Shown in pieces: positions 37,702 to 48,646 of a stretch of 64,000 nt of DNA (positions within the stretch are counted from its first letter, which is position 1; each line of letters starts with the position of its first letter). The stretch is from the NCBI GenBank assembly GCA_024138025.1, contig JAMXBD010000237.1:62001-126000 (forward strand), in the 5' to 3' direction. Origin of the DNA: Combretum micranthum (lineage: Eukaryota; Streptophyta; Magnoliopsida; Myrtales; Combretaceae). The translations under genes and the position numbers were made by a program. Below the pieces are notes generated by a model. It saw nothing but the letters and a program-made list of their open reading frames with translations, ran no database searches and was not told the origin of the DNA.

Positions 37702-38270
37702 CATTGGAGAAAGAAAAAATATAACAAGACGATATAGTGAAAAATGCAAAGACTACGTTAGGAGAAAAGGCACAAATGGAAGATAAACATCAAAATCCAA
37801 AAGTTAGATGGAAAATGTTAAAAGCTAAAATGGAGAATACAATCAAATGACAAAAAGAAAAGATTGATGCTTTAGAGGTGCATCAGAGAAAGGAAAAAAA
37901 ATGGTGGGAGGATATGATGAAGAATGGGGATATTACGTTAGGAGAAAAAGAAAATATGGAAGATGACCATAAAAAACAAAATGTTAGATTGAAAAGAGTA
38001 AAAGCTAAAATGAAGGATATGAATAGGTGTAATAAAGAAAAGTTAGATGTTTTAAAGGGTTCATTGGAGAAAGGAAAAAAAATATTAAGAGCATATGGTG
38101 AAGAATATGGAACTACATTAACAGAAAAAGGGAAAAATGGAAGATTAAAGACAAAAGCAAAAAGTTGGACGCCAAAGGCTAGAAGTTGAAATGGAGAATA
38201 CAATTAAGTGTTAAAAACAAGGATAGATGCTTTGAAGTATACATTAGAGAAAATGGAATTCCTTTTTTTT
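37702..38270 (+). repeat. 180-bp (60-codon) tandem repeat reading as a charged coiled coil
   Basis: Units start at 37702, 37881, 38062 and 38242 (partial), each with CAT(T/C)(G/A)GAGAAAG. Spacings are 179, 181 and 180 bp. The second and part of the third unit form an open plus-strand frame (37878-38189, 103 codons) that is rich in Lys, Glu, Met and Asn with no Pro until the end, as in a long coiled coil. Frames in unit 1 and the end of unit 3 are broken. A period close to 60 codons suggests a coding origin, from a host gene or a retroelement. I do not recognise the protein and treat it as a relic. Confidence 0.65.
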
Positions 38271-41200
38271 CTTCTCTAGTCGCATTTTTTCCTTCAGCAC
38301 CACTCTCTGCATAGCTTATGCAGTAGCTAGGGTACACTTTAAGACAAATTCTGGTCACTTTTTGCCCCCTAGCACTTGCTGTCTACTTGGTTATGCTAAA
38401 AGTTGCACATATGAGAAAATCACCTTTCCTATGCTTTGCCAAATTTCACCTCGTTTTTGCTCATATCATCCTTAAATCTTTAAAATGTCTTTTTTAAAAC
38501 TAGAAGTCAAATATTAAGTACTTAAATATCATTTTCTTAGTAAATTCACGTAAAATCCATAAAAAATCATATCCAATGAGTACTAGAAATAAGGGTTTTT
38601 AGACACTTATCAAACTTCCTCACACTTAACCGTTTGCTTGTCCTCAAGCAAACAAAATAAGGACAAGAGAATCTATCATCAATTATACTCATTAAAAATT
38701 ATCACATCATAAATAGTATTCTTTGATTCAGTTAATCCAAAGTGACTCATTAGTGCCTACCATTCAAACCTACCATAATTATACTTGCACTTTGCATACT
38801 ACAGTTAAATTTTTAATATTAATCCCAATAAGTTAAACTATTACCCTTACCATTTAATAGCTACTTCCGAAGTCATAAAGGAAATACAAAGTCAAACAAA
38901 ACAAAAGCGACTTTGTTACATCTCCCCATTTACTAGAGAACATATATACTGTTCAACTACCTCACTAAGAATAGCAATCTAGAATGAAAGTATATGGCAT
39001 CCATTATTGCCTGGATTTTTTTTTTCTCTTTGATTGAAATCTCTCCAATTTTTTTTTTTTTTAACAGCCTTCAAAGGGGAAGGTTTTAGCCTCCATCTTT
39101 TCCTTTTCCTCTGGACATGTTTTTTGCCTGCTTCTTTCTAGCTCAATTTTTTTTTTTTTGTTTTTTTTTTGTGCATAATTAGGTATAAGAAGCTTATATA
39201 GCCAATAATGGGGTCAGACTTTGCTCTTCTGAGGGACCAAAGCCCACCCATATTGACTAAGCTTTTTATATTCAGTTTAACACAACAATTGATTGATTTT
39301 TTCAAGAAGAATCACTAAGTGATTGATTTCATATACCCTTTCACAAAAGGTTATAAAGGCCCTCAAAGTTTTTGAAAAGTAATTATACTAATCAACAAGC
39401 TTAGAAACATAGCCATTTCACTTCAAACTAGGGACTTTGACCTCTTCTACAACTCTAGATTCAATCATTTAATAGCAAGTAAATTTGCCTCACTTAGATT
39501 TTGTCATAAATTTTTACTAAGGTATACCAAGTTCAAAATAGGTGTGTACGGCACACAAAGTCACTATACTTTATCTTAGAATGCTAATTATAAATGAATG
39601 AGTATAATTTCAAGATTCTTATCTTTTCAAATTATATATCAACATTTAAGCTCAATTGCAAACTTGTAAGTGGGAAGTTTGATCAGCAAGTGCATGGAAA
39701 CTGTTAAAGCATTTCAAGACCTAAATACTTTCTTTCAAACATACCCCTTCTCTACACTTAAATAAGACGTTACCCCCAGTGTCTTCTAAAGCAAGCACCA
39801 ATGAGGAAAGAAATAAAAGAAAGAAAAGTAAAAATAAAAGGACACTAGAACTTCCCCAAATAGTTAAAACATATCATCAAATGCGTCCATGAAGTGCATC
39901 ATCGTCAATCATCTTTGAACCCATCAAAACAACAAAAAATGCTGCAAAAGTCCTAAAGAAAAACAAAACCAAAAACTAAAAAGAAAAATAGAAGTTAGTC
40001 TATCCTAGTCTAGAAAATCAAATAAACCATCTAGCAGATCAAGTCTTAAGGGAGGAGAGAGAAATAACAAATATTTATGGGAAAGTTTAGGTCTGCCCAG
40101 GCTCATGCATAGCCATACTCATGGCTATGTAGGGCTTTAAAACTTCACTTGAAAGCCTTTTGTGTAAGGGTACCAAAGTATCCCACCTTCTGTGTTGCCA
40201 TGCTCGGGGCCGTGCAGGGCTTTAAAAATCCTCCTAATGGCTTCTTTTGACATAAAATCCATACAAAATCATATCTAATGAATACTAGAAATAAGGGTCT
40301 TTTGACAATTATCAATAGTACCATCATTCATGGCACTTCAAGTGTTACAAAACCAAACTTATAATATACATGATAGAAAAACTTAGGTACTTTACATAAC
40401 AAAACATAGGTTACGAGTAACCTTAGCATATACTATTACATTTCAAAAACAAGGTCTTGCTTTTGTCCTTTCAAAGAAAAACAACACAAAATTATTCAAA
40501 AATCCTAGTCATCCCATTCCTCAAGAAAAGCTTCCCAATCCGTACCATATCCCAAGTCATCATAATATTCATCATCATTGATACATATAGAAGAAAAAGT
40601 GAGCTAGAGACCCAGTAGACAGCAACACAAACAAGTACAAAGTGACATATACTCCTAAGTTAAGCTAATGCAATGCAAGAAACATTAAAATTATTCGTCT
40701 TGATTTAAGCAAAGCAAATCAACATTGAAGTATTCAAACTCTGATTGCAATCATTGGGAATCAGGGGATCCTAAGTAATACTAGCTGCTTAGGAGGTTGA
40801 TGTAAGCAGCCCAAATACTTATATCTCCTACATAACTTTACAATTAATAATCTCATTTAGGATTCACAACCGTTACTTAACTTTACTTAAATTAATCCAT
40901 AATATCACATAGTACAACTGACCCCTTAATCGTGAACTAAATCATATTATTTTCTTTTAAGAATAAGCAAATGTTAAACCAATACCATTCCTCATATCAA
41001 TTACCTACTAAGCCCGTAATCCCCCTAATTTTATGTAATCTAATTTTAACAAATACTAAAAATGTGATATAGAATTATATAGAATATTTGGAACAAGTAG
41101 TAAAAACCACTCCAAATTTTTCTTGATTTAAAAATGTTAAAGTGTGAATGAATTTGATTATAATTAAAAAGATTAGAATCTTCACCAATAAAAATTCGAA

Positions 41201-43386
41201 ATGCAAACTGTAACTTCTATGATCTCAAATAATTTATAAATAATGATTAACCAATCGTTAATATATATTCGTAAATCATTTTTCCTTAAAGTTCAATACT
41301 ATCCTATGCTTGTTAAATAATGAAATAATAGTGTTCAAACTATTTTTGATCTGTTAACAATATTAAGTAGCACTAGACAAAAATGTGCGGTTATTAACAA
41401 ATTAGTATAAATAACTCCTATACAGTAAAACATAATATTTGGTAAAATGATAAATAATCCAATAAGAAATCATAATTTTAAATTACAATAAAAGACGATT
41501 AATTTTTAACCTACAAGTTATAAAAATATAGACTAAAGATAAATCACTAGAATTACAAAAGATACGATAAGATAAAAAAAAAAAAAAAGATTGATATCTA
41601 AAATCTAAATCTTAAATAAAAATTTAAATTACACTAATATTCTAATTAAAAGATTTAGAGATTTTATAAATTAAAATCCTGAATTGCCAATGTAACCTTC
41701 AATAATTTTCATAACTAGAAAATGAACAAATTAGCAAATGTGAAACTAATATCAAATATATGATTCAACAAAAATCTGAGGATAAACCTATGAGTTGTAA
41801 TAAGCATATTCTTAGTTTAAAAACCGAATAAAATTTTCTTTGACCTTAATAGATACAAAAAACAAGATTCGTATCTTGAACTAATAATTCAAGATATAAT
41901 TAGAAGTAGCCCTAAATTTCAAATTCGATAAAATGTAATCTATTAGTAGAACGTATTGGTATAAAATAATAATCCAAAGATAAACTATTATGATTATAAA
42001 TGCGTAGGAGATATTAATATAGATCAATATCTATAAGTCTAGATCTCAAATGAAAATTTCCAAACCCACTGTTATACTTGTTAGGGAATTTTGAATTCAT
42101 CAAGACTTAGTTCTTAATTTGATTTATAGGATTTGAAAATTTTAATCGCGTAAGTTAAATACTAAAAATGATTGATCGTGTAAACTTTAAACTTAATATT
42201 TGAATATATAAATACTTTAGAAAAATTGTAGAAACATAGATAAACTTTTAGAAATGAAACCCTTACATAATTGTTAAATATATACACATATGAATTAGTA
42301 TTTGTTAAAATAATTTAATTAAATTAATTAAGCAAATAATTAGACAAAATAAAAATTAAATCAACACATAAAACAATCCAAATCTGGTAGAAGAATCAAG
42401 AATTTTGGCTGCAAATTGAGGAATTATAGTTGCTACATATTTTTCAAGAAGACAGCCCACAATTTGCACAAATTTGAGCAACAAAAGCAACATGAAAAAG
42501 ACAATCAAACTAACCACAAAATACCAGCTAGAATCTTCATTAAATGAAGAAGAAATTTAGCTCAAATCAAAGTCAAACACAGCTCCAAAACCTTGTCTAA
42601 ATCCACATTGAAGTAGTTGCAGCGAGTGGAAAAAAAAAATCAGACACGAAACAGCAACATACACACGCACATCCATTTTCTATTTTTGCTAGGAAATTGT
42701 AGGCCTTGTTGAGTTGAATTTTTTACCAAATAAGCACCAATTAAAAGCCTCTAGATGGACACTTCCAAGCACCAACAAGTAGTTGAAAATTTGGCAAACA
42801 AATCAATCCAAAGAGTATCAAAAGCTATAGCTCATAACATAATTTTATTTGCATCTGTTTAGCACGAATTTCAACGGATTTTCATACAACTTGAGCTCCA
42901 AATTTACACCTATGAATGACATCAATTAACTAGCAAACAAATACAATTAATGCCCCTAAAAAACAACCACAAATTTTGTACAAAAGTTACAAAAATCAAC
43001 CTTAGAAATTTGTATAGAATTTCATTCGAAAATCCACCAGCTGAAAACTTGATTTTATCAAGTCCAAAACACCCTCTTTTGTGTCTTAATCCTAGCCTAA
43101 CCTTAGTATATACATATAAGCTTAAGTTGGCTACAAAACCAACTAAAAATTTCCCCAAACATAATCCAAAAATTTAATCCAAACAACCACCATGAATTTC
43201 ACACATTTCTTCTTCCTCGCTCAATTGTTCAACTATGTTTAAACACTTCAAAATAAAAGTATATCCCTTGCTTTGACCCTATAGCATTATCTAAGCATCA
43301 ACCCTTATCAACCACAACAAAAACCTCATTTTAACTACTCTAAATAATAATAAGAAACCAATCCAAATAACCCTTGATTCCATCAA
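38271..43386. other. Gene-free DNA, probably decayed retrotransposon
   Basis: A stretch near 38600-38660 (TTCCTCACACTTAACCGTTTG, TGTCCTCAAGCAAAC) is of a type often found in plant Ty3/gypsy non-coding regions; that is recollection, not a search. A direct repeat of about 60 bp occurs at 38551-38610 and 40254-40314 (ATCCATA, AAAATCATATC, ACTAGAAATAAGGGT). Around 40090-40230 a motif CCATGCTCGGGGCCGTGCAGGGC recurs once in diverged form. From about 40320 to 43380 the sequence is AT-rich with LTR-like texture. No coding domain was found; the frames at 40145, 42922 and 42950 are shadows or random. Confidence 0.4.
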
Positions 43387-45567
43387 TGTAACGCCCTAAA
43401 ACTAAAAGCATTACAACCCGCCACGTATCCTCTCTTATAAAGGACACGCAAAGGCTCTAATATCCACAATAATACAAATATCACTCGTAAACTCACATAG
43501 GGTATCTCATAGGATACGAAACCTGTTTAAACTAAAAACAATAAACTTCATAAAACATAATCTCCTGTTTCAAACCATAAAATCCAAGTTGACCTCATAG
43601 CCAACAAATTCAACAGAAACTAAAAACTGTTCACATCAAAATCTTTTCATTTAAAACCAATATAAACATCCAACTACAACTCCAAATGACCTAAACATGT
43701 CTTTTCTTTAAAAATCCTGATATCTGAAGACTAGCTCTCGGCTGGGTAGTCGAGTTCACTATCGCCATCCCCATTATCAAAGAATAACTCATATCCAGAA
43801 AGATCATATACTATATCTTCTTCACTTGTACCTGGAATTTAAAAGAATGAACGTCGATACCCAATACGATAACTCCAATCCAAAAACAAATGCATATGCA
43901 CATACAACAGATAGATAATTCATGCAACTTAAGCTAATGCAAACAGTCATATTATTATCTTCCTTAAGCCACCAAAACAGTACAGTCCAGTATTAGGTAT
44001 ACTCTAATCCCGAACTTGGAGTTACTCAGACCCCATTGAAAACAAATAACTTTTTGAAAATAATAATCATATACATATATGTATGAATGGGTACTCCCTA
44101 AACACCCTGAATCTAGAACGCCTAAATCTACCGGAAGGGTGTCTCACTAGTATCACTCTCTGCCAGGTCTTTATTGATCAAAGTTAAGCACAACGAAACA
44201 TACAATTATTAAACTAAATAATGATTAGGTTTATTATGAAATTCTGCTCCTACAACCATTCAATCAATACTAAACTTACAAGCAAAAACAAGCAAGGATT
44301 GGTCGTACCTTTCTCAATTCAGAAATAAAATTCCAAATTCACCAAACACAATATCGACAATAACAGCACTAACACGAATCTTTACAACTCCTCGTTTATT
44401 ACCAACAATCAAACACCAAAGTCTACAATTATCCTGTCAACAGCATATATTCATAAACAGATGTATAAAACACGGTAAAAGAAACAAACCCTAATATATC
44501 ATGATCTCCTAAAACTCTAACCTGATAAGAAATCTCCAGAATTTTACACCGTCTTCTTCGATCACAACTCACAACAAGTCCACAATACCGATAATTCACC
44601 AAAACCCTAATATTACATGACAACAAGAACATATAAAGATCATCTAATCTCACATTGTTTAAATTCATCAATGAAAAGACGAAACTTACTGATTTAGATC
44701 ATCAAAACCTGACTTACATCCATAAATTTGGATTCCAACTAAATCTAGGGTTCCTTCATGCAAACAATCACAAAATCCTTAGAACTTGCATGATTTTCGT
44801 ATGAACCTTGTATGAGAACATTATACTTACTTGTTTTAAATCATAAAACTCACTCCTTATCCAACCGAGACAAATTAAATCCGAGATCTAAATCATTCCC
44901 ACATTTTTCCTTCAAGAACACAACAAAACCCTAAGAAAACTTATGCAAATTCGTTTATAATCCATAAAGAAGGTTAAAATCACTTACTTTGGATCAAAAA
45001 TACACTCCGGATGATTCTCCAACCCTAGATCTCCAAAAACACTCCAAAACTCTCTTATACGAAGGAAAAATATGATAAAAGAAATTCTATCGAAAACTAT
45101 TTCTCGCATCTCATATTTATAGAATTTGGTCATACGCTGGCACCTACGTCGGTGGTGTACGTATAAATCTTGTCGTACCCCTTATGCGGGCAAAAATTAC
45201 ACGAGCACGGGCGACGTTCATCGAGGTTTTGAATCCTCAGAACTTCGATCCTACTACATACGCCGGCAAATCCATGACCTACGCTGGCGGTGTTCCTATC
45301 CGGTGTTAGATGAAATGCTTGCGTACACCGGTGACGTTTACCCAGCATTAAGAAAAATACTACTATTCTCTTCCTACGCTGTCAGCATAGATTCTCTAGG
45401 ATGCGGCGTAGCATCTGTCAAAAAATTGTAGAAATTCAAACTTTAACATTCATTCTACAATCAAACTTAAACCTTTACAACTTACTTGTTTTGAACCTTG
45501 AACTCATCTTATATCATTTTATAGTTCATAATTCATTATATTTTCATCTTTATTTTCGTATATTACA
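43387..45567 (-). mobile_element. Element C: 3' LTR (2.18 kb) of a Tekay-like chromovirus
   Basis: On the minus strand the LTR starts TGTAATATACGAAAATAAAG at 45567, directly after a purine tract, and ends GGGCGTTACA at 43387. TG...CA ends, a TATA box (CTATAAATATG, 45112-45122) about 450 bp in, and pol sequence immediately upstream all fit. The 5' LTR partner is not in the window because the element is interrupted by element B and continues beyond the right edge. The flanking 5-mer at its outer end is ATCAA. Open frames inside it (44429-44671, 45126-45431 and others) are not genes. The U5-side block around 45130-45350 is notably CpG-rich. Confidence 0.75.
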
Positions 45568-45580
45568 TCTCTCCTCTCCT
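45568..45580 (-). other. Polypurine tract of element C
   Basis: AGGAGAGGAGAGA on the minus strand lies immediately before the LTR start TGTAATATAC. This is the plus-strand priming site used in reverse transcription. Confidence 0.75.
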
Positions 45581-45582
45581 AA

Positions 45583-47528
45583 AAAGAACTTTTGTTGCCG
45601 AAAGTTAGTGATTAATGAAACAACACTGGATATTTCGTTCTCATGTCTTCTTCTAGCTCTTAGGTAGCTTCACGTTCAGTTTGATTAGTCTACTGCACTC
45701 TTACATATTTGATCACCTTGCTTCTTAGAATTTTCTCCTTAGAATCCACAATTCTGATTGGCTTTTCAATCGTCATAAGGTTCGGCTGCACTTCCAACGG
45801 TTCAAGAGCTACTATCTCTCTCTGGATCTCTGACATACTTTCTGAGCATGGATACGTAGAACACATTATGCACGCCCTCCAAGTCAGGCGATAAAGCTAA
45901 TCTATAAGCCATGTCGCCTATCCTTTCAAGAATCTCATATGGTCCTACATATCGAGGATTTAACTTTCCTCTTAAGCTAAATCTAACAACTTCTTTTGTT
46001 GGTGAAATCTTTAGCAAAATGTGCTCACCCATTTGAAATTTCAGGGTCTTCTTCGTTTATCTGCATAACTCTTTTGTTTAGTCTAAGCAGCTTGCAATCT
46101 TTGCCTGATCAAACTGACCTTGTCAATTGCATATTAGACTAACTCTGATCCCAACAACTGTCTCTCACCCACTTCATCCCAATGAATAGGTGATCTATAC
46201 TTTCTGCCGTAAAGCGCTTCGTAAGGAGGCATGCAAATCGACGCTTGATAACTGTTGTTGTAGACAAATTCCACCAGTGGCAAATGCTCATCCCAACTTC
46301 CTTTGAAATCTAAAATGCATACTCTCAACATATCTTCTAAAGTCTGTCTAGTCCTTTCAGATTGCCCATTAGTCTGAGGATGATAAGTAGTATTGAATAC
46401 AACCTTAGTTCCCAAAGTTTGATGCAGACTTTTTCAGAATCTCCCAACAAATCTAGTATCTCTATTTGACATGACTGTTACTGGTATTCCATGTAATCTC
46501 ACAATCTCCTTGATGTACAACTGTGCCATACGCTCTAACTTATAACCAGTCTTAATAGGTATAAAGTGAGCCACCTTTGTGAGATGATCCATAATGACCC
46601 AAATTTAATCAAATTTATCTTTGTCTTGGGTAAAGCGGAAACAAAATCTATAGTGATATTTTCCTACTTCCACAATGGTATTGGCAAAGGCTTCAACTCA
46701 CCTGCTGGTTTTCTATGCTCCATATTAATCATCTGACACGTGTGGCACTTTGATACGTATTCCGCTATCTCCTTTTTCATATTGTTCCACCAGTATAGCT
46801 TTTCAAATCCTAATACATCTTGTTCCCTCTAGGATGAATGGAATAGCTAAAGTAACGCGTTTCCTTCAACAATTCCCTCTTAAATTCTCTTTGCATTAGC
46901 ACACACAATCTCCCTTTGTACCTAAGGATACCTTCATCATCCACATAAAATTCTGGTGCTCGACCCATCTCCATTCTCCTCTTTATATCCAAGATACTCT
47001 AATCATCTGTCTGAGCTGTTTTGATTTTGTCCATATGAGTAGGTTGAATTCTCATATTATCCAATCTTTACCTACCTGTCTTGTGACTATTTCCAGTTCA
47101 AGCTTCCTCATATCATTAATGAGATGACGTTCTGTCGTGATCAAAGCTACAAGATTCTCTATTCTCTTTCTGCTCAAGGCCTCAGCTACCACATTCGCCT
47201 TTCTTGGATGATACTGAATATCAATATCAAAATCCTTTATCAGTTCCAACCATCTTCTCTGTCTCATGTTCAACTCTTTCTGGGTAAAGATGTACTTTAA
47301 GCTTTTGTGATTCGTATACACTCTACATCCTTCCCCATATAGATAGTGTCTCCACAGCTTCAAAGCATGCACAACTGCTGCTAATTCCAGATCATGAATA
47401 GGATAACTGTCTGGAAGCATATACTATAACCCTGCCTCTCTGCATTAGCACACATCTTAAACCTTGTATAGAGGCGTCACTATAAATAGCATACTCCTCA
47501 CCACTCATAAGTAAGGCTAGATGATGCA
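45583..47528 (-). pseudogene. Element C pol remnant: RNase H, integrase, chromodomain
   Basis: In minus-strand order, RNase H occupies about 47500-47052 (YSDAS near the start, then [21 protein letters not shown] and the [16 protein letters not shown] end). The integrase H2C2 finger region lies about 46992-46740. The integrase core end with YHPQTNGQSERT lies at 46415-46134, and the integrase C-terminus with PRYVGPYEILERIG at 46032-45802. A chromodomain-like end (EREAT..ELEEDMRTKYPVLF) lies at about 45740-45610 and contains two stops. Several frameshifts and stops separate these blocks, so it is dead. The order RH-IN-chromodomain and the motifs fit the Tekay clade of Ty3/gypsy chromoviruses. 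The N-terminal part is cut off by element B at about 47528. Confidence 0.8.
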
Positions 47529-48121
47529 TGCTCGGCATGGATCTTGAATTTCCCAGACTCTAAGAATCAAGAAGGCGGACCTTGACCCAATGAAATATTC
47601 AGATCTGGATTTGAAACTCCACGAACCTTGGTATGATAAGATGGAATTGACCTCGACCCTATGGTTGAGTAACCCAAAGAACCTTGATATGATAATCGTG
47701 ACCCTATTGGATATACCAACCTAGAACCTTCGTATAATGATGAACTCAACAAGAATTCAAATTCTTGAAGAAATTCCAAGTTCTCAAAAGAACTCAAAGA
47801 GAAAGGATTTCCCTCAAATTGTATTTCACAATGAAAAATGTATTATGTAATCTCCATTGTCTATCTCCCATACTAGCCTTAATATATAGGCTATTACAAG
47901 GCAATTACGTAACTAAAAAATCATAATTGTGGCAGTCACGTAACTGAAGAAAAAATATAATTGTGGCAGTTACGTAACTAATAACATAACTAAAAAAAAA
48001 AACCCATAATTGTCGCAGTTATGTAACTGATAACGTAACTGAAAACATAATTATAATTAATCCCTACATTATTAAAAAATAGAAATTCGAAAAGACGAAA
48101 ATTAAGTGAAGGCTGACAACA
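47529..48121 (-). mobile_element. Element B: probable 3' LTR (~593 bp)
   Basis: On the minus strand it would start TGTTGTCAGCCTTCAC at 48121 and end CATGCCGAGCA at 47529. At that point the RNase H sequence of element C begins abruptly, which marks the left junction. A TATA box (CCTATATATTAAGG, about 47877-47890) is present and followed by sequence typical of a transcribed R-U5. I did not find a good polypurine tract before 48121, so the upstream end is less certain than the downstream one. The minus-strand frame at 47567-47797 is part of this LTR. Confidence 0.5.
47900..48055 (-). repeat. Four imperfect repeats with ACGT palindromes in the element B LTR
   Basis: Units begin at 47900, 47931, 47965 and 48014 with (G/C)GCA(A/G)T(T/C)A(C/T)GTAACT, followed by an A-rich spacer and ATAATTGT. 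The core AGTTACGTAACT at 47968-47979 is a perfect palindrome around ACGT, the core recognised by plant bZIP factors. Their place upstream of the TATA box on the minus strand suggests LTR enhancer repeats (inference). Confidence 0.65.
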
Positions 48122-48641
48122 TTGGTCTTTGCACTGGCGATGTTGAACCCAAAACAGGCAGCTCTTGATTGATTTCCATTGGTGATGTTGTATTATCCTT
48201 CTGAGTTGCGAAAATAACAGTAAAAGCCTTCATTTTTTATTCTAAATCGATGTTGGTGAACTTGGAGTGATCTTCAATAATTTTTTTGCACAAATCCTTG
48301 AAATCTTTCCCGAAGCTTCTTAGCTCTATTTCGTGTAATCATTCCTTCAGGAACTTGAATTTGTTGAAGCGAACTTGGTGCAATTGTACCCTCATCATTC
48401 CCCCTCTCTTCAAAAGGATTCATCCTCGAATCGTCTTCACCTACATCAAAAGGACTTAAATCAGAAACATTGAAAGTAACACTTAAATTATACCCACCTG
48501 ATAAATCTAATTTGTAGGCATTATCATTGATCTTTTCAATGACTTGAAATGGTCCATCGCCTCTAGTCTCCAGCTTTGATTTCCTTTGAGATGGAAAACT
48601 CTCTTTCCCTAAGTGCACCCACACCCAATCACTGGTTCAAA
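48122..48641 (-). pseudogene. Element B pol, 3' end (integrase C-terminus and tail)
   Basis: The frame at 48624-48274 reads WVHLGKESFPSQRKSKL, then GDGPFQVIEKINDNAYKLDL and FNVSDLSPFDVGEDD, ending with MITRNRAKKLRERF. That is the integrase C-terminal domain and tail of a Ty3/gypsy polyprotein. It is the continuation of the integrase at 62004-62310, separated by the insertion of element A. The join is not clean: just before 48624 the frame is shifted relative to the upstream part, so B carries damage near the insertion site. Sequence from 48273 to 48122 is the end of the internal region. Confidence 0.8.
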
Positions 48642-48646
48642 GGTGA

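Noticed and set aside
37883..38203. 106-codon minus-strand frame, Phe-rich
   Set aside because: It is antisense to the Lys/Glu-rich 180-bp repeat; Phe and Ser come from complemented AAG/GAA codons.
37702..38270. Considered a CRISPR-like or satellite array
   Set aside because: Units are contiguous at about 180 bp without spacers, in a plant genome, and three-fold periodicity points to a coding origin.
45126..45431. 101-codon plus-strand frame and its antisense partner
   Set aside because: Both fall in the LTR of element C, in a CpG-rich block, and have no domain.
47567..47797. 76-codon minus-strand frame
   Set aside because: It lies in the transcribed part of element B's LTR and resembles no protein.
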